From contig NZ_FZOR01000006.1 in the NCBI RefSeq assembly GCF_900188445.1, positions 62,001 to 126,000 of the forward strand: DNA of 64,000 nt. Reading direction: 5' to 3'. The translations under genes and the position numbers were made by a program. How positions within the stretch are numbered: position 1 is the stretch's first letter; every line of letters begins with the position of its first letter. The notes below the pieces were generated by a model. That model was not told the origin of the DNA. It saw nothing but the letters and a program-made list of their open reading frames with translations, and searched no databases. The stretch is from Actinomadura meyerae (GTDB lineage Bacteria > Actinomycetota > Actinomycetes > Streptosporangiales > Streptosporangiaceae). Shown here piece after piece: positions 32,847-40,848 of this stretch.

Positions 32847-33554
32847 ATGTCCCGCCGCGCCGCCGTCCTGACCGCCGCCCTGCTCGGCCACGCCCTGCCC
32901 GCGGCCACCTGGCTCCCCCCGGTGCGGCGGCTGACGCCCCGCGTCGCCGGCCGCGGCGGCCCCCGCCACGTCGCCCTCACCCTCGACGACGGCCCCGACC
33001 CCGGCTCGACGCCCCTGTTCCTGGACGAGCTGGCCCGCCTCGGCTGCCACGCGACCTTCTTCGTCCTCGGCGCGATGCTGCGCCGGACCCCGTCCCTCGG
33101 CCGCCGCATCGTCGCCGACGGGCACGAGATCGCCGTCCACGGCTGGCACCACGACAACACCCTCACGGCGCGCCCCGGCCGCAGCGCCGCGGGCATCCGC
33201 GACACCGTGCACCTGGTCGAGGACGTCTGCGGGGTCGCCCCGTCCTGGTACCGGCCGCCGTACGGCGCCATGAGCACCGAGGCCTTCGTGGCCGCCCGCC
33301 GCAACGGCCTGCGCCCCGTCCTGTGGACGGCATGGGGAAGGGACTGGACGGCGTCCGCGACCGCCGAGTCCGTGCTGCGCACCCTGGCACCGGGCCTGCG
33401 CGGCGGCGCGACCCTGCTGCTGCACGACAGCGACGTCACCGCGGCCTCCGGTGCCTGGAAGGCGACCCTGGCCGCGCTGCCCGAGATCGTGACCCGATGC
33501 CGCGCCACCGCCCTGGCCGTCGGCCCCCTGCGCGACCACGGAGTGCCCCCGTAA
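32847..33554 (+). CDS. Polysaccharide deacetylase (NodB fold)
   Basis: Carbohydrate esterase family 4 enzyme of 235 residues. The NodB motifs are present: TLDDGPD (metal Asp), HGWHHDN (metal His pair) and RPPYGAM. It removes N-acetyl groups from chitooligosaccharide or peptidoglycan sugars. A short N-terminal hydrophobic region (AAVLTAALLGHALPAATWL) could be a signal or anchor. It is divergent from the MGDG-synthase-like gene. A second deacetylase at 53907 is a lipoprotein, so the host has at least two. Confidence 0.9.
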   Translation: MSRRAAVLTAALLGHALPAATWLPPVRRLTPRVAGRGGPRHVALTLDDGPDPGSTPLFLDELARLGCHATFFVLGAMLRRTPSLGRRIVADGHEIAVHGWHHDNTLTARPGRSAAGIRDTVHLVEDVCGVAPSWYRPPYGAMSTEAFVAARRNGLRPVLWTAWGRDWTASATAESVLRTLAPGLRGGATLLLHDSDVTAASGAWKATLAALPEIVTRCRATALAVGPLRDHGVPP

Positions 33555-33658
33555 CTCCCTGCCACAGGGCTACTACTCCCCCGGCATCCGCCCTCTATGT
33601 AGGACCAACGGCCGTTTCATCGAACCCCCGCCACGACGCCCCGGCCGCGACGGGAGGC

Positions 33659-34129
33659 TCACGGCGTTCCGGGCGGGCGGCGGCCGTCCGCCGGCGCCCC
33701 TCCGCGCGGGGCCGGGTCGAGCGGCAGGTGGCGCGGCGGTTTCGCGACGAGCAGGAACGGGACCGCGAGCAGCCCGATCAGCGGAGCCGAGGCGCCGTGC
33801 TCTTCCCCGAGGACGAAACCCACGGCGGCGAGTGTTCCGACGACCCCGGCGACCCACACCGCGAACGCGGCGCCCCGCGCCCCGGCGGGACGGCGCCCGG
33901 CGAGCGCCACCGCCGTCGCCGCCGCGAGAACCGCCGATCCGGCGAAAGCCGCGCCGAGCGCGACGAAGAACGGTGCGAAGACCACCGGAACGTCGCCGTC
34001 CAGGGCACCGGCCAGCCCGACCGCCCCCGAGATGACGGCGAACGTCACGTGCCGGAAGAACTGGACCCACATGAACCTGCGACGGTTCCTCGGATCCCGC
34101 TGAACCGCACGCCGCGAAAGGGAGAACAC
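33659..34129 (-). CDS. Small multi-pass membrane protein
   Basis: A 156-residue protein with four predicted helices: VTFAVISGAVGLAG, VVFAPFFVALGAAFAGSAVLAAATAVAL, FAVWVAGVVGTLAAVGFVLG and PLIGLLAVPFLLVA. The N-terminus is basic (RDPRNRRRF) and the C-terminal tail Pro/Gly-rich. No family recognised. It begins 309 bases from the next gene upstream, so it has its own promoter. Confidence 0.6.
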   Translation of the reverse strand: MFSLSRRAVQRDPRNRRRFMWVQFFRHVTFAVISGAVGLAGALDGDVPVVFAPFFVALGAAFAGSAVLAAATAVALAGRRPAGARGAAFAVWVAGVVGTLAAVGFVLGEEHGASAPLIGLLAVPFLLVAKPPRHLPLDPAPRGGAPADGRRPPGTP

Positions 34130-34438
34130 AACGCCTGGAGAGCCCCTATTCAGTCAAAATGTCACCACCGCCGGTGATTTGGTCGGTCAAACTAGCATCC
34201 ACCAGTCGGGGCTTCCACCAGGGCGAGTTCACTTCCGGCATATCAGTCAACCGAAATAGGGTGACGGCGGCAACGTCCTCAACCGCCGCCGCGTCATGCC
34301 GGTCCTTCGCAGTGCGCGTTCCCTATGCCGGCGCCGGGCGCGCTGTTCGTTCCGATCGCTCGGGGGACTGGTGCGGCATGCGGCGGCCCGCCCAGGCGGT
34401 GGCCGCCCGGACGGGCTACGGTGCCGCGTCAGAGCAGG
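34130..34438. other. 309-base intergenic region
   Basis: The left half is relatively AT-rich and holds a small CACC/GGTG hairpin near 34163-34176 and the promoter of the membrane protein. No gene with coding-type codon bias, ribosome site or terminator was seen. Confidence 0.5.
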
Positions 34439-34663
34439 TCAGAGCCTCTGCTTGAGCATCTCCTTGCCCTGTTCGGCGCCCTTGCGGCTCTCGCCCTGGG
34501 CCCGCCGGAAGAAGTCGGCCAGCTCGACGTCCCCCTCGCGCTCGGCGTCCTGGATGTAGGAGTCCAGCCTGAGGGTGTTGCTCAGGCACTGCTCCACGAA
34601 CCAGGTGATGTTGTAGTCCTTGTCCTTGGTCCCCGTGACCTGGCCTGTCTCTTGAGCAGCCAT
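34439..34663 (-). CDS. Small conserved actinobacterial protein
   Basis: A 74-residue soluble, helical, charged protein: DYNITWFVEQCLSNTLRLD, then SYIQDAEREGDVELADFF and RRAQGESRKGAEQGKEML. GGGGGAGG lies just upstream of the ATG. I recognise the type as a widespread short hypothetical protein of actinomycetes but not its function. It is divergent from the DksA-like gene. Confidence 0.75.
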   Translation of the reverse strand: MAAQETGQVTGTKDKDYNITWFVEQCLSNTLRLDSYIQDAEREGDVELADFFRRAQGESRKGAEQGKEMLKQRL

Positions 34664-34779
34664 GTTTCCTCCCCCAATGTGGCTTCGCTCCGCGCCTACC
34701 CCATATGTGCGCCTCTATGTGGAGATCACCCGTTTCCCGCTCCTGGAATGGAGGGCGGCGCGGAGGGCGTTCTCCAGGC

Positions 34780-35118
34780 ATGACCACGGCGGAAGAACGG
34801 CTGATCGCGGACCGCGCCGCCGTCCTGAAGCTCATGGCGTCGCTGCGCGACGACTGGGACGGCGTCGTCGAGGCGTCGGCACAGACCTCGGTGGACGACG
34901 AGCACGACCCGGAGGGCGCCACCATCGCCTTCGAGCGCTCCCGGATCGAGTCGTCCCTGCGCAGGGCGGAAGCCCAGCTCGCCGACATCGACGGGGCGCT
35001 GGCCCGGGTCCGCGACGGCACCTACGGCCAGTGCGAGCGCTGCGGCGGCCCGATCGGTGCCGAGCGCCTGGCCGCCCGTCCCGCCGCCCGCACCTGCATC
35101 ACCTGCGCCGCCTCTTGA
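34780..35118 (+). CDS. TraR/DksA-family zinc-finger protein
   Basis: A 112-residue DksA-like protein. The N-terminal coiled coil covers about residues 5-80 (EERLIADRAAVLKLMASLRDD, FERSRIESSLRRAEAQLADID). The C-terminal zinc finger has CERCGGPIG, then CITC. DksA-type proteins bind the secondary channel of RNA polymerase; short actinobacterial members are less well studied. ATG 34780 begins directly at the coiled coil. Confidence 0.88.
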   Translation: MTTAEERLIADRAAVLKLMASLRDDWDGVVEASAQTSVDDEHDPEGATIAFERSRIESSLRRAEAQLADIDGALARVRDGTYGQCERCGGPIGAERLAARPAARTCITCAAS

Positions 35119-35140
35119 TCCGCTTATTCGCAAGGCCATA

Positions 35141-36411
35141 ATGGAGCCGCATCGGCCAGAGTTGAATAGCGGGGGACGCGTGGCGGACGGCGGCGGCCCG
35201 GAGCGGATAGGCGACCGGTACCGGCTCGTGCAGGAGCTGGGGGCGGGCGGTTTCGGGCGGGTGTGGAAGGCCCATGACGAGACCCTCGGTGTGGACGTCG
35301 CCATCAAAGAGGTGCGGCTGCCGCTCACGGTGTCGGACGCGGAGCGATCGCAGTTCCTGGCCCGCGCGAGGCGCGAGGCCCGCAACGCGGCGCGGCTGCG
35401 CGACCAGCCCGGCATCATCCCCGTCCACGACGTCGTCATCAGGGACGAGGTGCCGTGGATCGTCATGCGCCTCGTCGACGGGCACTCCCTTGAGGACCGG
35501 CTCAAGAAGGACGGCCCCATCCCCGCCGAGGAGACCACCCGGATCGCGAAGGCGCTGCTGAAGGCCCTCGACGCGGCGCATTCGGCCGGGGTGGTGCACC
35601 GCGACATCAAACCCGCGAACGTGATGCTGACCCGGACCGGAGAGGTGCTGCTCGCGGACTTCGGCATCGCCGTCCACCAGGCCGACACGGCGATGACCGC
35701 GACCGGCGCGATCATCGGCTCGCTGGAGTACCTCGCGCCCGAACGGCTGCGCGGCAAGAACAACGGCCCGGCCGGAGACCTGTTCTCGCTCGGGTCACCC
35801 TGTACCGCTGCGTCGAGGGCGTGTCGCCGTTCCGCCGGGAAACACCGGCCGAGGTAGTGACGGCCCTCCTGCACGACGAACCGCCACGTCCGGAGCACGC
35901 TGCAGGGCTCGCCGTCCTCATCGGCCGGTTGCTCGCCAAGGACCCCGAATCGCGCCCGACGGCGGCCGAAGCCATCGAGCTGATCAAGCTCCCCTCCGGT
36001 CGGCGGCCGGGTGCCGAGGGCCTCGCGTCCCCGGTGACGACCCGGACCCGGCGGAACGACGGTGAACGGACGGTCGCGGCGTCGCGTCCGCCGAGGCGGA
36101 GGCTCTGGGCCGCAGTCGCGGCGATCGCCGTCCTTCCGCTGGTTCTGGGAGTCGGCTACGTCGAGACTTACGGCTCCAGTGCGCGGAGCGCCGGCCTGAA
36201 CGACTGCGTCCAGCTCGGCGGCCTGGACCTCAGCGGGTCGAGGCAGTGGCGCAAGCATTCCTGCTCGACCTCATTGCCGTGGACGGACGACTATCGGCTC
36301 AGCTACCGCTACGAGCGTGCCACGTCCTGCCCGGCGTCCGAGAAGACCGTGGTGCTGCCCGCAGGACAGGAGCAACACGCGGTCACCCTGTGCCTGACCC
36401 TCGACAAGTAG
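35141..36411 (+). pseudogene. PknB-like Ser/Thr protein kinase, interrupted by one-base deletion
   Basis: Receptor-type serine/threonine kinase. The N-terminal part reads IGDRYRLVQELGAGGFGRVW (ATP loop), AIKEV (Lys), HRDIKPANV (catalytic loop) and ADFGIAV. At about 35793 the frame breaks: after LFSLG the sequence CTCGGGTCACC reads out of frame. Restoring one G (CTCGGGGTCACC) gives LFSLGVTLYRCVEGVSPF, exactly what the family has, and opens into the second half. That half carries the end of the kinase lobe, one membrane helix (LWAAVAAIAVLPLVLGVGYV) and a short extracytoplasmic domain with four cysteines. A run of G is a common sequencing error site, so this may be an intact gene. Start could be ATG 35141 or GTG 35180. 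Confidence 0.8.
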
Positions 36412-36483
36412 GCCCGCTGGACCGCGCAACAGCGGGACGACGAACGCCGCACGCCGAGCACGCCGGATCGATCGGTACGACGC

Positions 36484-37509
36484 CTACCCGTCGTAGCGTC
36501 CCGGTGCCCGCGGCGGCGGGTTGCCTTTCGAGGGCGTCGGCGCGTTCACCTGATCGGGCGTGAGGCTCCCGGTCCGTGCGCGGAAGGTGCGGCGGTAGGT
36601 GTCCGGCGGGACGCCGACGGTGCGGCTGAAGTTGCGGCGCAGGGTCGTGGCGGTGCCCATGCCGGTGGACGCGGCGATCGCGTCGATTCCGTCGTCGGTG
36701 GTCTCCAGTAGTTCCTGGGCGTGCCTGATCCGCTGGGTGAGCAGCCATTGCAGCGGCGTCGTGCCGGTCACGGCGCGGAAGTGGCGGGTCAGGTGGCGTG
36801 CGCTCATGCGCGCCTGGCGGGCCAGGTCCTCCACGGTGAGCGGCTGGTCGAGGCGCTCCAGCACCCAGGGGAACAGGGCGGCGAGCGGATGGTCGTCCGG
36901 GGCGGGCACCGGGGTGGTGACGAACTGGGCCTGGCCGCCGTCGCGGTGCGGTGCGACGACCAGGCGGCGGGCGACCGTGTTGGCGATCGCGGAGCCGTGG
37001 TCGAGGCGGACGAGGTGCAGGCACAGGTCCATCGCCGCGGCCTTGCCCGCCGAGGTGAGCACCGTTCCGTTGTCGACGTAGAGGACGTCCGGGTCCACGT
37101 CCACCCGGGGGTGGCGGGCGGCGAGGTCGGCGGTGTGCGCCCAGTGGGTGGTCGCGCGCTTGCCGTCCAGCAGCCCGGCGGCGGCCAGCACGAACGCGCC
37201 CGTGCAGAGCGACGCGACTCGGGCGCCCGCCTCGTGGGCTTCGCGCACGGCCTCGACCAGGTCACCGGGCGGCTCGACGTCGGTGTCCGCCCAGCCGGGG
37301 ACGATGACGGTGTCCGCGTCCCGGAGCCGGTCGAGGCCGTGGTCGGGCTCCAGCCGGAACCGTCCGATCCGCACCGCGTCCGACCCGCACACGGTGAGGT
37401 CGTACCAGGGGACCGTGACGCCGGCCGGGGCGGCGGCGAACACCTCGTGCGCCAGCGACAGCTCGAAGTGCAGCATGCCGTCGGTGACGGCCAGCGCGAC
37501 CGATCTCAT
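36484..37509 (-). CDS. GlxA-type AraC-family regulator with DJ-1/PfpI domain
   Basis: A 341-residue regulator. The N-terminal DJ-1/PfpI-like domain spans about residues 5-170 (SVALAVTDGMLHFELSLAHEVF, VASLCTGAFVLAAAGLLDG). The C-terminal AraC double HTH spans about 215-310 (LTVEDLARQARMSARHLTRHFRAVTG, then IDAIAASTGMGTATTLRRNFSRTVG). It is divergent from the saccharopine-dehydrogenase-like gene and likely controls it. ATG 37509 is seven bases after a perfect TACAAT box and is preferred over an in-frame GTG at 37548. Confidence 0.9.
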   Translation of the reverse strand: MRSVALAVTDGMLHFELSLAHEVFAAAPAGVTVPWYDLTVCGSDAVRIGRFRLEPDHGLDRLRDADTVIVPGWADTDVEPPGDLVEAVREAHEAGARVASLCTGAFVLAAAGLLDGKRATTHWAHTADLAARHPRVDVDPDVLYVDNGTVLTSAGKAAAMDLCLHLVRLDHGSAIANTVARRLVVAPHRDGGQAQFVTTPVPAPDDHPLAALFPWVLERLDQPLTVEDLARQARMSARHLTRHFRAVTGTTPLQWLLTQRIRHAQELLETTDDGIDAIAASTGMGTATTLRRNFSRTVGVPPDTYRRTFRARTGSLTPDQVNAPTPSKGNPPPRAPGRYDG

Positions 37510-37516
37510 GTCCGGA

Positions 37517-37522
37517 ATTGTA
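37517..37522 (-). promoter_or_regulatory. Leaderless promoter -10 of the AraC-family gene
   Basis: On the minus strand TACAAT lies seven bases before the ATG at 37509, a perfect -10 for a leaderless transcript. No clear -35 at 17 bases. Confidence 0.6.
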
Positions 37523-37582
37523 TGGGTCTTGGCCTTCCAGACACTCACGGTGGGATGACCGCCCTCGCCAGGATGGTCCCGG

Positions 37583-37627
37583 CGGAACCGAGCACAGCGG
37601 AACCGAGCACAGCGGGAACGAGCACAG
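37583..37627. repeat. Three tandem 15-bp repeats in a 5' leader
   Basis: CGGAACCGAGCACAG occurs at 37583 and 37598, with a one-base variant at 37613. It occupies the leader of the 37638 gene, ending ten bases before its ATG. It may bind the divergent AraC regulator or be a slippage product. Confidence 0.85.
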
Positions 37628-37637
37628 AGGAGACCTC

Positions 37638-38654
37638 ATGCGGGTGGCGGTTTACGGGGCGTACGGGCACACCGGGCGGTTCGTGGTGGCGGAGCTGCGG
37701 GAGCGCGGGTTCGTCCCGGTCCTGGCCGGGCGCGACGCCGGCAAGCTGGACAAGGCGGCGGCCGAGACGGGGCTGGAGGCCCGTCCCGCGCCCGTGGACG
37801 ACCCGGCCGCGCTCGACCGCGCGCTCGCCGGCGCGGCGGCCGTGGTCAACTGCGCGGGCCCGTTCGCCGTGACGGCCGCCCCGGTGATCGAGGCGGCCCT
37901 GCGCGCCGGGATCCCGTACGTGGACGTCGCGGCCGAGATCGAGGCCAACGCCGACACGTTCGCCCGGTTCGCCGGGCCCGCCCGCGATGCCGGGGCCGTG
38001 GTCGTCCCCGCGATGGCCTTCTACGGCGGCCTCGGCGACCTGCTCGCCACCGCCGCCATGGGCGACTGGACGGCCGCGGACGAGGCGCACATCGCCTACG
38101 GGCTGAGCGGCTGGCACCCGACCCCTGGGACGCGCGCCGCGGGCGCGGTCTCGCACGCCCGGCGGGACGGGCGGCGCGTCCGGTACGCGCACGGGCGGCT
38201 GGAGTACCGCCGCGACGACCCGCCGGCGCTGCGGTGGCCGTTCCCCGAGCCGATGGGGCCCCGGGACGTCATCGGGGAGTTCACGATGGCCGACGTCGTG
38301 ACCGTCCCCAGCCACCTGCCGATCCCCGAGGTGACCACCTACATGACGGTCGAGGCGGCCCGCGACATGGCGGACCCCGAGACCCCGGCCCCGGTCGCGG
38401 CCGACGAGCACGGACGATCGGCGCAGACGTTCCTCGTCGACGTGGTCGTGCGCTCCGGCGGCGCCGAGCGGCGGGCCGTGGCGACCGGCCGCGACATCTA
38501 CGCCGTCACCGCGCCGCTGGCGGCGGAGGCGGTCGAGCGCGTGCTCACCGGGCGGACCCGCACCACCGGCGTCGCCTCCGCCGGGGAGGTCTTCGACGCC
38601 GCCGACTTCCTCCGCGCGCTCGCTCCGCACATCTCCCTGGAGCTGGACCGGTAG
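37638..38654 (+). CDS. Saccharopine dehydrogenase-like/trans-acting enoyl reductase-like NAD(P) protein
   Basis: A 338-residue Rossmann-fold protein: MRVAVYGAYGHTGRFVVAELRERGF, then VVNCAGPFAVTAAPVIEAAL and VPAMAFYGGLGDLLA. This is the saccharopine-dehydrogenase-like family, including mycobacterial enoyl reductases of lipid synthesis. The catalytic role is not predictable. GAGGAG lies before the ATG. It is divergent from an AraC-family regulator gene, so likely under its control, and its 3' end runs into a 16-bp tandem repeat. Confidence 0.85.
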   Translation: MRVAVYGAYGHTGRFVVAELRERGFVPVLAGRDAGKLDKAAAETGLEARPAPVDDPAALDRALAGAAAVVNCAGPFAVTAAPVIEAALRAGIPYVDVAAEIEANADTFARFAGPARDAGAVVVPAMAFYGGLGDLLATAAMGDWTAADEAHIAYGLSGWHPTPGTRAAGAVSHARRDGRRVRYAHGRLEYRRDDPPALRWPFPEPMGPRDVIGEFTMADVVTVPSHLPIPEVTTYMTVEAARDMADPETPAPVAADEHGRSAQTFLVDVVVRSGGAERRAVATGRDIYAVTAPLAAEAVERVLTGRTRTTGVASAGEVFDAADFLRALAPHISLELDR

Positions 38655-38664
38655 CCGGGCGCGG

Positions 38665-38696
38665 GCTCAGCCGGGCGGGGGCTCAGCCGGGCGGGG
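38665..38696. repeat. 16-bp tandem duplication at a convergent junction
   Basis: GCTCAGCCGGGCGGGG occurs twice, at 38665-38680 and 38681-38696. The TGA of the minus-strand GNAT gene (38683-38685) lies in the second copy. It resembles the repeats at 21204 and 28525. Confidence 0.85.
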
Positions 38697-39156
38697 CGGT
38701 GCCGAGCTCCTTCGTCATGAAGACGCTGTTCGGGTCGGGGCGGTAGTCGGCGAAGGGCTCGCAGTAGGCGAACCCGAACTTCTCGTAGAGCCTGCGCGCG
38801 GGGAGGAAGAACCCGTCCGCGCCGGTCTCCAGGCTCAGCCGCTTGAAGCCCCTCCGCTCGGCCTCGCCGATGATGTGCACGAGCAGCCCGGACGCGATGC
38901 CGCTCCGCTTGCGCGCCGCGGACGTGCGCATCGACTTCAGTTCGGCGTGGGCCACGTCCAGGGTCTTGAGCGCGCCGCAGCCCACGATGGCGTCGCCGTC
39001 CAGCATCGTCCAGAAGGTGACGTCGGGCTTGCGCAGCGCGTCGAGGTCGAGGGCGTGGACGCTCTCCGGCGGCGTGACGGCCCGCATCTCGCGGAGGTGC
39101 TCGGCCAGGAACTCCGCGACCTGCGGCCCCGACAGGTCGTCAACGACGATTCTCAT
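38683..39156 (-). CDS. GNAT-family N-acetyltransferase
   Basis: A 157-residue GCN5-related acetyltransferase: VTFWTMLDGDAIVGCGALKTLD, AELKSMRTSAARKRSGIASGLLVHIIGEAE (acetyl-CoA loop) and RLYEKFGFAYCEPF. ATG 39156 lies one base after the LysR stop, so it is co-transcribed with the LysR gene. Its acceptor is unknown. Confidence 0.9.
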   Translation of the reverse strand: MRIVVDDLSGPQVAEFLAEHLREMRAVTPPESVHALDLDALRKPDVTFWTMLDGDAIVGCGALKTLDVAHAELKSMRTSAARKRSGIASGLLVHIIGEAERRGFKRLSLETGADGFFLPARRLYEKFGFAYCEPFADYRPDPNSVFMTKELGTAPPG

Positions 39157-39157
39157 C

Positions 39158-40096
39158 TCATGCTCTCCCCGCCGCCGGCGCTGACATACCGGACCATTCT
39201 TCCCCGTCCCCGCCGAGGAGGTCCCGGGCGGCCTCCGCGAAGGCGCGGACGCGGGCCGTCTCGCCGCCGGCACGCCACAGCAGGCCCCACTCGATGGGCG
39301 GAGCGTCGTCGAAGGGGACGTACGCGACGTCGGGGCGGGCGTAGTAGCGTCTGACGTGCGCGCCGACCGGGAAGACGCCCGCGCCCGCGCCGATGTGGGT
39401 GAGCATCTCGCCGAACGTGGCGACCACGGGGCCGGGCGCGATCGGGCGTCCGGACGGGGTGGCGGCCGGGGCGCGGTCGTGGCGCAACGACGCGGACACG
39501 GTGTCGGGATACCGCAGGACGGCGACCCGGGCCAGGTCCTCCAGCGAGACCGACGTCCGGCGCGCGAAGGGGTGCCCGGCCGGGACGGCCAGCATCCGCG
39601 CCTCCGAGACCAGCGCGGGACCGGTGGCGATGCCGGGCTCGTCGACGGGCAGGCAGCCGAGCCCGATGTCGATCTCGCCGTCGCGCAGCCAGGGCACGAG
39701 GTCGCCCGGCCGCGCCTCGCGGAGCCCGACATCGGCGTCCGGCAGGCGGCGGCGGAACAGCTCGGCGGCCCCGGCCAGCAGCTGCCCGCCCGCGGCGTCG
39801 GTGAAGGCCGCCCGGAGCACGCCGGTCAGCCCGCGCCCGGACGCCACGGCCTCCTCGAAGGCGGCGGTGACCCGGTCCCAGGCGGGGCGCAGCTCGTCGT
39901 ACAGCCGCCGTCCTGCCGGGGTCAGCTCCACGCGGCGGCTCGTCCGGTCGAACAGCGCCACCCCGGTACGGCGCTCCAGCTTGGCGATCGTCTGGCTGAT
40001 CCGGGCGGTGGAGACGCGCAGCCGCCCGGCGGTCCGGCCGAAGTGCAGCTCCTCGGCGAGGGTGAGGAAGGACTCGATCTCGTGCCGCTCCAGCAC
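39158..40096 (-). CDS. LysR-family regulator
   Basis: A 312-residue LysR-type regulator. The N-terminal winged HTH spans residues about 3-62 (IESFLTLAEELHFGRTAGRLRVSTARISQTIAKLERRTG). The C-terminal periplasmic-binding-like effector domain spans about 90-290. GTG 40096 is the start. It is followed one base later by a GNAT gene and is divergent from a SnoaL-like gene. Two CGATCGTT half-sites spaced by 21 bp lie between them at 40109-40137, the expected LysR arrangement. Confidence 0.93.
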   Translation of the reverse strand: MLERHEIESFLTLAEELHFGRTAGRLRVSTARISQTIAKLERRTGVALFDRTSRRVELTPAGRRLYDELRPAWDRVTAAFEEAVASGRGLTGVLRAAFTDAAGGQLLAGAAELFRRRLPDADVGLREARPGDLVPWLRDGEIDIGLGCLPVDEPGIATGPALVSEARMLAVPAGHPFARRTSVSLEDLARVAVLRYPDTVSASLRHDRAPAATPSGRPIAPGPVVATFGEMLTHIGAGAGVFPVGAHVRRYYARPDVAYVPFDDAPPIEWGLLWRAGGETARVRAFAEAARDLLGGDGEEWSGMSAPAAGRA

Positions 40097-40108
40097 GCGG
40101 CCCCCTCC

Positions 40109-40137
40109 CGATCGTTAATGCACGCTTCACGATCGTT
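40109..40137. promoter_or_regulatory. LysR half-sites, CGATCGTT repeated at 21-bp spacing
   Basis: CGATCGTT occurs at 40109-40116 and 40130-40137, exactly two helical turns apart. It lies in the divergent LysR/SnoaL promoter region, so one protein could contact both on the same DNA face. This is the natural target of the LysR protein. Confidence 0.6.
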
Positions 40138-40216
40138 GCACAGGGCCGCGTTGATCAGGCGTCCGGCCCGGCGGAGAGTGACGGGGATCATTCCTCTGAC
40201 GTGCACGGGAGCAGGC

Positions 40217-40723
40217 ATGTATGTAACGGACGAGCACGCGATCACGGCCGCGGAAGGCGACACCGCCGCCGCGGTGCGGGAGCTGCGGGACCGGACCGAG
40301 ATCGTGGACGCGCTGTACCGGTTCGCCCTCGGGCAGGACCTCAAGGACGCCGCGCTGTTCGCCTCGGCCTTCGCCGCCGACGCCGAACTGGACTTCCGGC
40401 CCGCGGCGTCCCGGTGGGGCGGGCGGCCGCCGCTGATGGCCGGACGGGACACGATCGTCACCACCATCCTCGGCTCCTTCACGGGACGGGTGGACACCAC
40501 GCACCAGGTCACCAACCCGCGCATCGCCGTCGACGGCGACACCGCCCGGCTCACCGCCCTGGTGGAGGCGCAGCATCTGCTCAGCGCGGACCACACCGTG
40601 TTCGCCCTGCTGAAGAACCCCTACGACGTCGAGCTGGTCCGGGACGGGCGGCGCTGGGTCGTGCGGCGGATGGTCATCGACAACACCTGGTACCGCGGCG
40701 ACCCCGCCGCCATCTTCGGCTGA
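40217..40723 (+). CDS. SnoaL-like (NTF2-fold) protein
   Basis: A 168-residue protein with an NTF2/SnoaL-like cone fold: LRDRTEIVDALYRFALGQDLKDAALFASAF, then DTTHQVTNPRIAVDGDTARLTALVEAQHL and RWVVRRMVIDNTWYRGD. Members are cyclases, dehydratases, isomerases or ring-hydroxylating-dioxygenase subunits. GGGAG lies six bases before the ATG. It is the probable target of the divergent LysR regulator. Two 21-bp duplications follow its stop. Confidence 0.85.
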   Translation: MYVTDEHAITAAEGDTAAAVRELRDRTEIVDALYRFALGQDLKDAALFASAFAADAELDFRPAASRWGGRPPLMAGRDTIVTTILGSFTGRVDTTHQVTNPRIAVDGDTARLTALVEAQHLLSADHTVFALLKNPYDVELVRDGRRWVVRRMVIDNTWYRGDPAAIFG

Positions 40724-40765
40724 CGCCCCGCCGTCCTCGGCCGGCGCCCCGCCGTCCTCGGCCGG
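40724..40765. repeat. 21-bp tandem duplication after the SnoaL stop
   Basis: CGCCCCGCCGTCCTCGGCCG plus one G occurs at 40724-40744 and 40745-40765, directly after the stop codon. It is similar to the last codons of the gene, so it seems to be a tandem copy of the gene end. Confidence 0.85.
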
Positions 40766-40848
40766 CACTTCGGCGGACCGGTTGCACGCCCCAGGCCGCA
40801 TTTCTATTCTGATGGGTTGTCCGGAAGGCGCTGACCAGGAGGGAAACG

